64,000 nucleotides of DNA from Mauremys mutica (GCF_020497125.1 NC_059082.1:60156948-60220947); one strand, 5' to 3'. Positions 9,480 through 23,000 are shown, numbered from the stretch's first letter. Translations and numbers: made by a program. The notes: generated by a model from the sequence alone, not told the origin.

Positions 9480-11340
9480 TACTCATGTACATTGCTTTGC
9501 TAAATCTAAGGAAGTATGTAACATGTAATATACCACCTGAAGTCCCTGGTGACTGCTATAATTAACTGAGTGAAAAGAATTAATTCTATTATTTTAAATG
9601 TACAGTGGTTGAATTCTGCAAAACCACTCTTTTTCTCATTCAGTGTTCTTCACTATTCATTTCATCTGTGTAGGTATCTGGCTTCACCTTCCTTACTAGA
9701 TCTTGGAAAAAGAAGAAAGAACATTAAGCATACCAGCTGTCTCCTCTCTTGTTACTATGACAATAAAATAGCATTTAAGAGAGAGTTCAGGTGTCATGTA
9801 GCATATATCTGTTTGTCATTAAAAATAATCACTCTCCAAACAGCTTTACTATTAGTAGGGTTATGTTAAAAAAATAATCATTGACTTCCTGTCACTATGA
9901 TCCCACTACTGCATTCATTCTACCTGCACACCCTTAATGGTTATCCCTTCCTTGTATATCTACAGCTGTAATAGTTTGTGCAACTGACCAACTGTACTGA
10001 CCAACTTCCCAGTCTACTGAAGTAGACGAATTGTAGACCCACCATCATGCATTCTATCAGATCATGTGATCTTTTCCATGTTGGCCATCTTAATCTCTCC
10101 ATGCATGCATCCCTGGGAGTTGGTGGACATTAGTGAGATTAGTATGGAGAAATCTATCATATCACTATTGTCCTGATCCTGTTCAAGAATAAATAGAAGG
10201 CTTAGTCACCATTTGCTTTTCATAAGCCCAACAATTGAAATTCCAAAAAAATTACTCATGGAAAACATTTAGTTTTAATGAAAGTCCTTCTTAAACCTTT
10301 GAACCTTTGAGGTCTCATATTGAGACAATACGGCAAAGTTTATACCATGGATCTACCTTGATCTTCTACACTCTCTAAGCCAATTTTTACCAACTTTTGG
10401 TTAGAGTTATATCTATATAGCTGCCTTAAACTCATGGTACTATATTAATCTCTGGAGGAGTTAATCCAGAAATAATTTTGGCCCATTAATCCATAGCATC
10501 ATGGAAGCAATGGGACAACCTTGATACTGGCTCCTTGCAAAATACAGTGGTTACCCTCTTTCTATTCAGCCACAAAGGAGCATTCCAAAGCTATGGGGTC
10601 AGAGGTCCAGATCTATGTCGACTCCACTTATTTGCCCACAGCACTAAGGTATCTGGAGTAATCTGCATGGATAGTTGTTTGGATTGCCTGGAGATCTGTG
10701 GACTGTTGGAACACAGATGCAAAATAATGCTGCAAAGAGCACAGTAGGACAATTTATTCTCATTTCAAGGGGAATCCTAAAGAGAGAGAGAGAGAATTTG
10801 GTATTCACTGTTTGCAGTGCTGTACTGCAGCTTTGTGTACCTCTCTATTCTTTAAGCAAATGTACCCAGTAGATTGGCTTTTCAACCTTGAGACAATTTT
10901 GTATAAATGAATATTCAATATTTTCCTAAGGTCATCTGTGGCCCAGTTTTATGATATCCAATTTAAGCATGCCAAACGTCAGTAGGAATAAAGGTGCTCA
11001 GCACATCACAGATCAGGTCTGTAATCCACTAATAACCTTTGATACACAGAATCTTGGAAATGGGCAAGCTCAGCCAATCAGGAGGAGATTATTACAATGA
11101 ATCCTAAAGCCAGACAAGCTGCACCATCCGAAGTACCCGAGGCTGTCTGAAAAGGTAATAGCATACAGCTGATGTCAAATAGATCTGACAATTTATGACT
11201 TTTAAAATGCAGTACACCGTGCAGGAGAGTGTAAATGCAAAAAGGATGCAACGTACCTTAGCAACTTTGTTTCCTTGGCTAGAATGGAAGGGAGAACAAA
11301 ATTATATCATATAATAAGGGAAGTTTGGTTTAAATATCAT
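9480..11340. other. No recognisable gene
   Basis: AT-rich unique-looking sequence with a short (GA)n run at about 10781-10795. No coding motif or repeat family was recognised. Confidence 0.45.
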
Positions 11341-11344
11341 TGTT

Positions 11345-11665
11345 AGACAATTTTGGGGAAAGGGAGATAAATATATCAGGGATAAACACCAGGGAGGGAG
11401 AAAAGCTATTTAAGCTAAAGGACACTATTGGCAGAAGAACTAATGGTTATAAACTTTGCCATGAGTAAATTTAGGCTGGAAATTAGAAGACACTTTCTAA
11501 CTATGAGACTCCCAAAGGGAGTAGTGGGGGCAACAAACCTAACTGGTTCTAAGAGGGAGCTTGATAAATTATTAATAGGATTACATGACACAATTGCCTG
11601 CTCTAGCAGGAGACTGGACTTTGATGACTCAGCAGGTCCCTTCTAGTCCTGTGTTCTTAATTTCA
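11345..11665 (+). mobile_element. CR1 LINE 3' end, short truncated copy
   Basis: The plus strand shows the eroded CR1 C-terminal coding end (a stretch reading KFRLEIRRHFLTMRLPKG in 11428-11646) followed by the CR1 3' UTR signature ending GTCCCTTCTAGTCCTGTG near 11655. It is 5' truncated at about 11345. Drift is high, so it is an older insertion than the one at 39651. Confidence 0.75.
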
Positions 11666-11699
11666 GTAAATTCAGGAGAAATAAAGTCAGGAAAAATAA

Positions 11700-11900
11700 T
11701 GTAAACTCACTGCAGTTGCATAGGTCTACTGACATCAGTAGGACTTAAGCACGTACTTCAGTGCCTCAGAGAGTTAGTATTCTAATGGGATTTAGGTGCC
11801 TAAATACCTGTGAGTATCTAAATACCTTTGAATATCCGGGCATAAAAGCTTTGCTAAATAAGGTTGGACTTAAGCTTTGCTGAATCGGGGCCATTGTACC
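11700..11900. repeat. Old interspersed repeat fragment
   Basis: Contains TTTAGGTGCCTAAATACC and GGACTTAAGCTTTGCTGAAT. These motifs recur as diverged fragments at about 52700-52760, 55610-55670 and 57500-57602. Probably an ancient LINE or SINE 3' sequence; the family was not assigned. Confidence 0.45.
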
Positions 11901-14900
11901 TTTCTTTTGAGTATTTAAAAATGTTTTACTGACACGGGGGTGCTACATAGTATCCGTAAATGGGTTTTCGAGCAAAGTGGCTTAGGAAGTTCTGCAAGTT
12001 TTACTTGTGAGTTTCCTTTGAATCATCCTATAAGGGACATGGATGATGTAGCATGATGAGCTGATATGGTGAGGGGGGGTCAGGTTCAGTTCCCTACACC
12101 TGAAGAAGTCCCAAGTTCCCCACAGATTTTGGGGCACTTGCATGGGAGCTGTGGCATCTATGTGATTGCTCAGTGCACCTGCATAGCTGTTTGACCTCTT
12201 CCTTCCCCCCTTGGCAGCATGGCCTACATAAAAGCCATGATGACCTGCAACCCATCTCCCCCAAGTGGCTGTGTCACTTTCTCCCAGATCTTAGGCACCT
12301 AGGCAGGTGGGGATGGTTTGCAGACATGGAGTGGAAATTACCTTTTGGGCTGATCAGAAGTAACTTGTACGGTAGATAGGTCTTGAGCTGGCAGTTCACT
12401 CAGACCAGAGGGCAGCATGCTGCCATTGACCAGCATGAGATGGAGCTGCAGTACTGTGTGGCATCACTGCTTTTATGGAAGTCATGTTGCTTTGCGGGAT
12501 GGGAGAGCTGAAGGAGCAGTGGGAAGGCATGGAGCCTCCCTGCACTTGCCTCTGCCCTCCCTTGGGAATTCCAAAAATCACCATGCCCTTGGCAGGCACT
12601 GGGATATAGGGAAGAATGCAATGAAGGTGAAGCTTTTTCCTTAAAAAGATTCTTGTTCCTAACTGGCTACATTTCCATAACCTCTTCTCTGTAGCACAGG
12701 GGAACATGTGGCCAGTTAAAACATTAAACACTGCAACACCTGTGAGAGAGGTGATCTTAACACCACTTTATAGATGGGGAAATTGAAACCCAGGCTGCCA
12801 AGTTCACACCTGGAATAAATACACCTCTCATAGAAGACTCTGGTCTAAATGCAGCTGTGGTATAAAAGGTGCTGTAAGTTTCACGGCTGAGGATAAACTG
12901 GTTAGAAAACAGCTGTAGGTGGAAACTTGCACTGGTTTTGCATTAAGTGGGCATTTAAAAGTGTATGTAACTTGCACACTGAGCTGGTCAAACTGGGAGG
13001 CCAATGTAGCAGGAAATGCAACTAACAATGTGTAAGATAAACATTGTGTGGAAGTAGTGGAGGGATAGAGTTTGAGACATTTGAAACTAGATGGTGCAAA
13101 ATAGATATCTACTGTAGGGTACGCTCCAGGGTTGGCACAGGGATAGTCTGCATGAGCTAATAGTTCTTTCTTCCCACCCCCAACCCCCAATTCCTATGAT
13201 GCTGAAATACAAAAATGTGACTGAGGTAGCAGATCCATAGACTAAGGTTGGTAAAGTCCAGAAGTTCGCATATGAACTTGTAATTTTCTGCTGGTTTCAC
13301 TAAGTGAGAGCCACACATTTGAATAATCAAAATTAAAATGGTCACTATTGATAACAGGCCCAAAATATAATCCACTCAATACATATTCCTCTGACCCTGA
13401 TATCTTTCATCCTTCCAGTGTGAGGGCTACAGACTTAATGATTTTGGTGGAAGGTCCCACCAGAAACAATTAGAAATAGAGGGTCAGAAAAGCTGGGTGA
13501 TGATTTCTCAGGCTATGCCAAGAACTTCCCCATAATGAAAGAAATATGATCACTTATGAGCCTCTAATTAATAGAAATGAGCACAGAGGAAGGGAAGTCT
13601 CATGTTGTTGTCAGAAATTAGCCGCCTGTTTCTATGCTCCTAGGGCTTGATTCTCCCTACGAGAACCCAATAGGAGTTATCTGTAACCCACTATGAAAGG
13701 GTAGGACTCCTGGATTAGTGTGTGAATGCATTTCTTTCTCCCAACACACGGTATGGGGCATTTAAATTTGCTCTTGATATTACCTAAAAAGAGATTCTCT
13801 TCATTTTAACTTGGCTAACTGAAGGGGTGCGTGTGTATGTGTGAGAGAGAGAGAGAGAACTGTGAGCTCATGTCACCATGGAAAATAGCCCAGGTCGTTA
13901 CAAAAGTACATTAACAGAACAGCAGAACAAGTGAGGCATCACAAAAGGGATGGCACTGTAGCAGCCATGCAGCCAGAAAGACAGAGGCTGTTTTGTTTGT
14001 TTAGGAGCATAGTCTAAAAATTTACCCCTGCCACTTTAGTTTAAAGAAAATAAACTGTACTCCTGCCCATAACCACATAATTACGTTGTACTCTAATATC
14101 TCTCGACTTCAAAATGACAGCTAAAGCAGATTAAAGCTGTTTACAGCCTATGGGAAGTAGTATAGTGGCTGCTGGCAATATTTCTTCCTCGCTTAGTAAC
14201 CAAAGTCCAGTCATAAATCTATATTCTTCTTCAAGGAGGAAGGCTGTGATTAAAGGATTCCTCCTGCAGCTGTGCCTCTGTGATAAGAGCTTTATGTTCA
14301 GACCCTCCTAAGCTATAAAAAAGAAAAAAAATAATCATTTTTCATTAAGTTAGACCCTCTAATTTTTTTGGGGGGGGAGGAAGGGGGAAGTAAACCAGAC
14401 AAGTAGTTTGGTGAATGACTTACTGTAGATTTGGTAGAGAATGTTATAGACAGTATTTCTAACAAGCAGCAGCTGGGATGTGAGAGATAGACTACAGCTC
14501 TTGTGTAACCACACCTATTTCCCTACAGATTGATAGATATCTCTGCAAGCTGGATATTGGGAGTTTATCACAGTTTTGGTGGCGGTGTTTTTTTGTTTTG
14601 TTTCTTAATGGTGTGCTTGTTAGGTTTTCTGGTTTTAGGCAAAAGGCTCATATTTACCTTCCTGGAGGTAGTGATTTATCTGTTCAGAGTCAAGTTACAG
14701 ACTGACAGAAACAGAAGAAAATGTAACTTGAAACTGCTGATGTGGTTTTTCATTCATATTAGGCTTGATCCAATACCCACAGAAGCCAATGGTAAGACTC
14801 TCATGGATTTCAAGAGGCTTTAGACCAGGCCCTTTTAAATCTTGTTCCTCTCTCCCTGCAATACAGTACATTATTGCACTATGCTACTGTTGATATAGAC

Positions 14901-16230
14901 ACAACAGAAAATACAATTTTTGCTGCACATTTAACATTGAAAACACCTAGACATTTGAGTTCAACACCAAACGGAATGGTTCAGATATTTGTTTTGCAGG
15001 GTATGACGTTTCTCATGACATAACATTGCTCGATTTATAGCAGAATGCCTATTAAGCAATAAAACCAAAGTCATTCTGAGAAAATTTGATACCTGGTACA
15101 AGAAAGGAACAGGACCAAGCTACGAGCCTTCGGCAATTCAAGACATAACTTATCTCAGCATGACACTTGCCCCCTGTTTTGTTTTATATTCACAATTTAA
15201 AAAAGGCACAACAGAAATTCCAATAAAATGTTTTGTACATTTTCTTAATTTTTAAATTAGAATATATGTATATAGGACTCTTTTGTTGGTATTAAGTGTA
15301 CAATGTTGAATATTTAATTTGCATAATAAAGTACTGTGCAAAATGAGATGAGGGTTAATCAAAGGGTTTTATCACTCTTTTTAATTATCTTCATTATGTT
15401 GGAACAAGATGTAAATTTTAATTTCACCTTGTTAGCTAGCGTATTCCACCAAAACTTTGGATTTGCTAATCATCTGTCATTTTTAATAGGAGCAGATGCT
15501 AGTGATTTTTAGAAATCTAAATGCCCCAAGAATTGTAAGCTTTACTAATTTGATTGATATATAATTTAATATAATTTAGCAATTATTAATGCCATTTAGC
15601 ATCAATGTCAATATTCTGCTATGCAGCAGACTATGCGTGTGAACAAGTTCAGAAGTGCAAGGAAACATTTTTTCTCTTTTTCTCTTTTTTTTTTTTTTGC
15701 CAGCACTGACTCTTAATATTAATGCTTCTTTTTGAAGTTCACTCCTGTAAATATACCATACCTCCCTCATCCCTTACAAATCTTCAGTCCCAGTTTTCAC
15801 CTTGGTATTAGAAGGATATTTTCTAGAAGCATATAATTATCTGACTTTCTAAAAGGCATGTGGTAAGCTTAGCCCAGAGACGTTTAGCAACAGTGTGTTC
15901 TATGTTACATTTATCAGCTATTCCAATCACAGTGAAGCCAACTGAAAAAAACCATACCTGTTAATGGATAAGACTTATTAAAGTACTTCACATTGCACTA
16001 AACCAAGTGTGTATACATATACCATAAATCACAGTTACATAATTACATTTCACAGGAATAAATGCCAAATGAATAAACTTCCAAAAGAAGAATACTCTAC
16101 CACAAGGGAAAGTTCATCTACTTATGGAACAAAGTTACTCAAAAACATTCACCATTAAACAATAGGATACCAATGCTTTATAATACAGTAAGTCACTATA
16201 CACTAGCACTTCTAATGCCATCTGATTATT
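11900..16230. other. No recognisable gene; a few short repeat traces
   Basis: No host exon is visible. Small traces: 12746-12790 (CCACTTTATAGATGGGGAAA) matches the antisense core of CORE-SINE/MIR elements; a (GA)n run lies at about 13843-13857; 14760-14830 resembles an old repeat ending CCAGGCCC; a T-run lies at 15677-15698. The frame at 14530-14823 is a low-complexity hydrophobic frame without family motifs. Confidence 0.4.
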
Positions 16231-16234
16231 GCTA

Positions 16235-16330
16235 CTTATTTATTTACATTGCAGTAGCACATAGACGTCCCATGAGAGTCAAGGATCCATTGTGTTATGC
16301 ACTGTCAAACATATAGTAAGAGACTATAAT
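16235..16330 (-). repeat. CORE-SINE/MIR-like fragment
   Basis: TTACATTGCAGTAGCACATA and ATGCACTGTCAAACAT match the family recognised at 52260-52545 (GTGCTGTACAAACAC). Diverged and short. Confidence 0.4.
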
Positions 16331-16479
16331 GGGGCACACAAGCTTCTATACAAGACAGAAAGGGGTTAATGTGCCCAATGTAGGTCCAATTAGCCCTAAT
16401 TATGATACCTTGAACAGAAGAAAGGTTTCCATGAAGTAGCTTAAAAAGAAAAGCCCTGCTCATTTGGGGGAAGCAGGCA

Positions 16480-17534
16480 GAAAGAATAGATGTAGAGGTT
16501 ACTAGTGGAGTTCCTCAGGGATCAGTTTTGGGACCAATCTTATTTAATCTTTTTATTACTGACCTTGGCACAAAAAGTAGGAATGTGCTAATAAAGTTTG
16601 CAGATGACACAAAGCTGGGAGGTATTGCTAACACATAGAAGGACCAGGATATCATACAGGAAGACCTGGATGACCTTCTAAACTGGAGTAATAGTAATAG
16701 GATGAAATTTAATAGTAAAAAGTGCAAGGTCATGCATTTCGGGAGGAATGGAAAACCTGTCTTATGAAAGGAGACTCAAAGAGCTTGGCTTGTTTAGCCT
16801 AACCAAAAGAAGGTTGAGGGGGGATATGATTGCTTTTTATAAATATATCAGTGGGATAAATATTAGGGAGGGAGAGAAATTATTTAAGCTTAGTACCAAT
16901 GTGGACACAAGAACAAATGGATATAAACTGGACACTAGGAAGTTTAGACTTGAAATTAGATGAAAGTTTCTAACCATTAGAGGAGTGAAGTTCTGGAATA
17001 GCCTTCCAAGGGGAGCAGGGGGGGCAAAAGACATATCTAGCTTCAAGACTAAGCTTGATAAGTTTATGGAGGAGATGGTATGATGGGATAGCCTAATTTT
17101 GGCAATTAATTTGGCAATTGATTTTTGATTATCAGCAGGTAAGTATGCCCAGTGGTCTGTGATGGGATGTTAGATGGGGTGGGATCTGACTTACTACAGC
17201 GAATTCTTTCCTGGGTGCTGGCTGATGAGGCTTGCCCACATGCTCAGGGTTTAACTGATCGCCATATTTGGGGTCGGGAAGGAATTTTCCTCCAGGGCAG
17301 ATTGGCAGAGGCCTTGGAGGTTTTTCGCCTTCCTCTGCAGAATGGGGCACGGGTTACTTGCTGGAGGATTCTCTGCAGCTTGAGGTCTTCAAACCACAGT
17401 TTGGGGATTTCAATAACTCAGACATAGGTTAGGGGTTTGTTACAGGAGTGAGTGGATGAGATTCTGTGGCCTGCATTGTGCAGGAGGTCAGACTAGATGA
17501 TCATAATGGTCCCTTCTGACCTTAAAGTCTATGA
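16480..17534 (+). mobile_element. CR1 LINE 3' end with internal deletion
   Basis: From 16495 the plus strand encodes the [11 protein letters not shown] motif and then a catalytic FADD (about 16600-16611), continuing to the MKFNSKKCKVMHF block. At 16745-16750 it jumps, through an internal deletion, to the C-terminal block NLSYERRLKELGLFSLTKRR (16751-16815). A stop codon in the place of a lysine codon near 16636 and later frame breaks inactivate it. The 3' UTR runs to the CR1 signature CTTCTGACCTTAAAGTCTAT, ending near 17534. No simple target duplication, as usual for CR1. Confidence 0.88.
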
Positions 17535-17539
17535 GCTCT

Positions 17540-18040
17540 CACTGTGGGAGAGAAAGCTGGCTTGGGCCAAGGATGGGGAAAGATTGATTAGCAGATCTCT
17601 TGGAAGAAAGGTATGAGTTTATGTTTATGATGCTTGACACTTCTTTTGGACTTTGAGTGCACTGGTGGGAGTAGAACTGTAACTTACCTGGCTGATAAGA
17701 GAGGCTAAGTTTCTGCAACCCAGAAAGCGCAGGAGGGCAGGCAGAGCAGCAGAAGACCAGAAGGGAAACAATAGGTTGAGAGTTTGTTGCACTGCTAGAA
17801 GGGGGGCATTCTGGTAAGGACACTCTGTAACCAAGAGAACTCTTGCCCCAAAGAGCATTCAGTCTAAATAACAGCCTTTCCCAAATCTCCCTTCTGTAAC
17901 ATGAACCCTGCCCTTCGCCAGAGGAAGCTTTGTATCCTCCTGGGATGCTCATGTCAGAATTTACAGTCTAATTCAAACGACAGTTGTATTGAACTCAGAC
18001 ACTGTTCATTTAAGAGACAGCAATAAAACCAAGAACTATA
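17540..18040. other. No recognisable gene
   Basis: The minus-strand frame at 17539-17952 has no family motif and no conserved composition. Nothing was assigned. Confidence 0.4.
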
Positions 18041-18043
18041 GTG

Positions 18044-18168
18044 GATGTGAGAGACAGCATAGTCTGGTTGGACTCTGAAATGAGACTTGGGAGACCTGAG
18101 TTCTGATCCTGATTTAGCCACTGACCTGCTGTGTGTGGCAGGCGTAGCCCTTGTGTTAGGTTCTGTAC
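18044..18168 (+). repeat. MIR-like SINE, tRNA-derived head
   Basis: GACAGCATAGTCTGGTTGGA followed by CTGAGTTCTGATCCTGATTT and CCACTGACCTGCTGTGTG follows the order of a MIR head and the start of its core, with many substitutions. It is cut at 18168 by a hAT MITE. Confidence 0.5.
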
Positions 18169-18316
18169 CAGTGATTCTCATCCTTTTCCATACCAGCACC
18201 GTCCTCCCATCTAGCTGGGATGCAGCCAAGATCCCCTCAGATTTAACAATATGGAAAGGGCAAGCTGGTTGTGACCCCCAACTCCTGTTTGTGACCCCCC
18301 AGGTTGAGATCCCATG
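18169..18316. mobile_element. hAT MITE, 148 bp
   Basis: The left end CAGTGATTCTCATCC and the right end, complement of GGTTGAGATCCCATG, are inverted. The flanks TTCTGTAC (18161-18168) and TTCTATGC (18317-18324) match at 6 of 8 positions, both differences being transitions. This is what an aged 8-bp hAT duplication looks like. Confidence 0.6.
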
Positions 18317-19470
18317 TTCTATGCAGTTACCCCCCAAATCACTGAAACTTACCATCCCAGGGTGGCACTGGACATTTCAGGCTTGTGAATTGTGAGCTGA
18401 CCCCAACTGGGCTTAAAAGAGCGCACCCTGGCCTGAGAGAGGCCTGGTGAGTCAATGCATGGGTCAGTCGGGAAAGGGCAGGTGAGCACTTCCGGGGAGT
18501 GAGTGAGTCAGGAGATGGGCAGATGAGAGCTGTCAGAGAACAGGAGCCCGGAGGAGTTCCCTGAAGGAAACTGTAGTTGGTTCCTGGAGTGGGGAAGGTT
18601 GGAGAGCAGCGAGAGGGATTTGCTGCCTGACCTCTCCAAGTGAGACACCCAGGGCCAGAGGACTGGAAAGTAGAAGGAGAGAGCAGCAGCGGCACAGGGA
18701 ATTGTGTGCTGACTTGGAGACAGAGAATTGAAGTGGAGGACAGGGTAGGGCTGAGTGAAAAAAGGGGGAAGGAAGGCAAGTAGCCAAGGGAAACATATGC
18801 TGATGTCTCCATCAGAGCCGGCTCTAGGCACCAGCATTCCAAGCATGTGCTTGGGGTGGCCATTTTCAAGGGGCAGCATTCCAGCCCTTTGCTGGCAGCA
18901 CTCCGTTTTTTGGTTTTTTTTTTGCTTCGGTGGCGGCACTCCATCCCCCTTTTGTTGTTGTTGTTGCTTGGGATGGCGAAAAACCTGGAGCCGGCCCTGG
19001 TCTCCATGCTGAGGAGCTGCTCCCAGGGGAGCAGTGAGAGGGCTGTGGGATTGAGGGCCACTCCCTCTTGTGAGAGTGATCTCCCAGCAAAGGGGCTGTG
19101 GGGGTTTCTGCTAGGAAGAGTAGAGTTACACACCAGTTGGAAGAGTTGGGGTGGCTGTCCTGGCAGACGGACAGAAGACAACCAACATGGAGCCTAGGTG
19201 TGCTGGAAGACAACACAGTGTGGTATGTGCTATGTCAATGGACAAGAGGCTGTCTGATCGTAAGGACTACATGCACAAGGGATATTAAATGGACTATCTG
19301 CACTATGCTTTTGGTAATAAACCAGCCCCAAAGAGGCCTATATTAGGCAAGAGAGCAGTTGTGGAGTTACTGGGGACTATGAAGGATGGAAACTGAGGCA
19401 GGCATGACTGTTATGCCATGGTCTGCCTCTAGAGGGTGCTCCTGGTAAGCCAGGTTTCCCTATGATACTT
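18317..19470 (+). other. Unresolved LTR-like sequence
   Basis: GC-richer than its surroundings, with a TTAAAAGAG promoter-like site at 18412-18420 and AATAAA at 19316-19321, about 900 bp apart. This resembles a plus-strand LTR with U3, R and U5. No TG...CA boundary or target duplication was located, so this is only a suspicion. The long overlapping frames here (for example 18339-19181 minus) are proline/serine-rich by composition and not credible genes. A hAT MITE sits inside at 18813-18999. Confidence 0.3.
18813..18999. mobile_element. hAT MITE, 187 bp
   Basis: Inverted ends: CAGAGCCGGCTCTAGG on the left, complement CAGGGCCGGCTCCAGG on the right. An exact 8-bp duplication, GTCTCCAT, lies at 18805-18812 and 19000-19007. 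The interior has a T-run and a (TTG)n run. No coding capacity. Confidence 0.85.
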
Positions 19471-19751
19471 ACCATGTATGTGGTGGGATTTTTCCTTTTT
19501 TGAGCAAAATTTTAAGTAGTGAGTGCAAAGTGTACTATATCAGCTCCCAGGTTTCAGTTAGTTTGGGTTCTTGTGTAAATCAGAAATAAGGTGGTTTTTG
19601 TTTTTGTTTTTTTTTGCTTTCTATAACATTTAGGAGTTGGTAATAAGGGATTTGGGAAACTTTTGTAATGAAATCAGGTGAATCTTGATTGGCTTTCCAT
19701 TTTGATATAAAAGTGCAACTTGATTTTGGATAAAAGGTTTGTTGAGACTCA

Positions 19752-20047
19752 GGCCTGGTCTACACTAAGAACGGGGGTCGAACTAGGGTACGCAAATTCA
19801 GCTACGTGAATAGCGTAGCTGAATTCGAAGTACCCTAGTTCGAAGTACTCACCCGTCCAGACGCCGCGGAACCGAACTCCGCGGCTCCAAGGTCGACTCC
19901 GCCACCGCCGTTTGCAGTGGTGGAGTACCGGAGTCGAACGGAGCGCTTCCGGAGTTCGAACTATCGCGTCTATATTAGACGCGATAGTTTGAACTCCGAA
20001 AAGTCGAACTCTCTGTGTCGAACTGGCAGGTAAGTGTAGACTAGCCC
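19752..20047. mobile_element. Harbinger-type MITE, 296 bp, CpG-rich
   Basis: Inverted ends GGCCTGGTCTACACT and (complement of the right end) GGGCTAGTCTACACTTA. TCA is duplicated at 19749-19751 and 20048-20050. The interior contains repeated palindromes (GTCGAACTAGGGTACG with its inverse ending near 19845; TCGAACTATCGCG around 19960-19985). It is unusually CpG-dense for this AT-rich region. Typical of a chelonian Harbinger MITE family, recognised from memory. Confidence 0.8.
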
Positions 20048-20050
20048 TCA

Positions 20051-23000
20051 TTGACCTTCCTGAGAGATAGGGGCTAAGACCCAAACTGGAAACTAGGTGA
20101 ATTTGAAACAGTCTGAGGTTTTGTTTAGTTTAGAACCCTTCTTGGCCAAACCATCCCTCCTTAACAGGTTTGGGGCCCTTTTCCCTTGAGCCTTCTTCAG
20201 CGGGGATGCAGTGTCCTACAATCCCCTCCTTTCCTAGTGTTTTTGGGTGCATGGGAGTGAAATAGTTGCTCCCTTTTGCATTCCCGGGCTCTTCAAGGAG
20301 TAACGAGGTGGCTTGCCCTCTGTACCTTCTGTTTTCAGCTCTAGGCATACCTTTTTGTCCCTTTCTCTCTACATTCTTCAGCTGGAAAGGACTTTTGTAT
20401 TGCAAATTACCTGTCTGCCCTCTCATTCTGAGACAGAGAAAGGTTCCATCAAATCCTGACCATACATTGAGAATTTACCTTATTTGGGGTGTGATGCACT
20501 CTACACTGAACCACCCAAGCTGGATAGAGAAGACATTTGAGTGGTGATGGGACAGGTCTGGTTTTGGAGGGTTATGATCAGGAGATGGCTACCTACAAGA
20601 GGAATGAGATTTGCTGGAAATAGAACTGTGGCAGGGAGGCTGGGGAATCTGAGTGAGTTTCATCACTTTAAAAGAAACACAGTGGGGTCTGTATGGTTTC
20701 ACCTGAGTATCACTTTCAGTTTTTGGGGATTGCATGAACATGAGATTCAAAACAAAACTCAGAAGAGCCCTGAAATCACAATTGCTGATTCCATTTACTG
20801 GAGTCATGCATTAACTGAAACCAGTGGATTTCATTTAACTCTGGCTACTTTTCCATATACTGGGCTTTTGCCCATTAGGTATTTAAATGCAATAAGTAAA
20901 ACAGTTGTTGGCATGTGTTGCTCATATGTTTTCATGAAGTTACCCAGTAGGCTTGATAAAGCCCCAGGCTCCTCATCATGGAAGGCTCCCTACTCATCAG
21001 AAGTTCCTTCTTGAATTTGGGTGGGCTTGAAAGCTTTTTCTTAAGAAAACACAACTACCTCTGGAGACATCTGGAGGAGACCGGGCCCAGCAGGGACCAC
21101 CAGGTTATTCCTCTCCTCCCCAATATGTTTCAAAAGCTGGAGGACATAAGTTGGGCATCTTGAGCAGAAGAGTGTTGTATGGATGAGACCAGGTGAAACT
21201 GAATGGTTTCATCATGAAACTATAACGTTTCCTTGAAGCTCTTAGGTTCAAATGAATTGAAAACTACCAGCAAGCCTCAAGGCAAAGTGACCACTGCAAT
21301 CTAGAACTTCCAGGGTGGTTTTTCAGAAGCTGTACACCCAAACTAGCAGGTTTGTGTAACACTGAAGCTGAAAAGTCCTGTTGCACATCAAAGTGCCCTT
21401 CGATATTGCTAAGCCCACCTGTATCCAGCTTTCATTTTCAAGCAGTGAAATGGAAAGCTGATGTAATTCTTTGTAATATTGTCCACGTCACATACAGGGA
21501 AAGCTGGTGCGCTGAACCAGCAATGTCAGTAACAGGGGAATAATGGAGCCATTTAATAGTTTCTGAAGACCAAGCCCTGATGAAATTTCATTTTTTAAAT
21601 ATGGACAGATACTTTTTGCATTATGCTTCAATAAAGCATTTAAAGATAGTAATGAATAATAAGTAAGTAATTTTATGCTGAATGACTGCAGAGTATGGAA
21701 CAGCTTTTTGTGTGTGTGTAAGTGTAAAACCCTCTCACATTAAATGCTATATACTGCTCTCATTCCATAGGTGCAACTTCCATTGATGTCAGTTTATGGC
21801 CCTGAAACTTTGGTTGAAGATTAAGGAAGAGGCTATAAAAGACAGGCTACCTGGATACTCTATGCATTTTTGTCTTCCAACAAATTTAAACTGAATACTC
21901 TTTGTGCCCTCGGAAAAAACGATTCATATTAAAAAAATAGCATCTTCTTCCACCTATAACAATATATTTTGTGCATCTTGAAAATATCATGACACATTGC
22001 AATCACTGAGTACATGGCCTCAATAATTGGGAATGCTTTTCTGCTAGCATCTAATCAGACAGAAGCTTCACTGTTTAATTTTCTACAATAAGGGCAAAGA
22101 AAAAACATTTCTCAAGCACTCTAGCAATACAGCAGTTTTTATGTCCTTTGTGCATTCAAGGAACTCTGTCATCTGATTGCAGTACCACGCAGTTTATGGG
22201 ACAAAAATCCCAATGTGATGGGATATTTCAGTTTACAAAGAAGATCTTGGTTTCCTCCCAGTGATAAAGGCTTGATGATATCCATCCCTTCGGGGGGAGA
22301 ACTATGGCATGCGAAGAACGCTTACATTATCTTGTGAGTCTTTACAAGTGGTTAAATTACTGTACCTCAATATGCTTATTTTTAATGTCAATCTTCCATT
22401 AGCTTCATCCTCCAAAACTACTGCAGCCTGTTTCTGTTGATAACATAATGCTACAGTATCTTCTCATCCAGACATAATTTTTGTGGTCTGTTCTTTCCCA
22501 ATTCCCTGTAATGTTTAATCTATGGGCTACCATGTGCTACAGATTTTCCAACTAAAATGACTGCTAAGAAATCAAAGCATTAGTATAGACTACCATAATC
22601 ATATCTGGGGTCTAGGATCCATGCATCAGCGATGAGGATCCTGGTAATTCTTCCCTTCATAGCAGCGTGTGTTGGTCTACGGAGACCAACTAATCCACAG
22701 AGGTGTCAGGTTCAGTCCTTGCTGACAAGCCAAGGTTGTAGGGTGGGTGTTATACTTTTTAAAGCTGACATTCAGCCTACTCCTGGAATGGATTCAATCC
22801 CAAATTTAACTGACTTTGAACTGATCAGTTTTGTATTCTTCTAGCTAGATAGGCTCCAGAACCAAAACCATAATAAGGTCATCAGTTTCTCAAGTTCCAT
22901 TGCAATGATTGAGGAGTAGGCAGAACTTGCTGTACATAACTGGGATTGTCATGAGATGATTCTTGTGGGCTGACCAGGGCTCCATTTTCAGACGTCTAGC

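Noticed and set aside
18339..19216. 280-codon minus-strand frame
   Set aside because: It crosses a hAT MITE with its own 8-bp target duplication, so it cannot be an old conserved gene; composition is low-complexity.
20541..21014. 157-codon plus-strand frame as a possible exon
   Set aside because: No motif, no signal or membrane pattern, and the length is within what chance gives in 64 kb of six-frame sequence.
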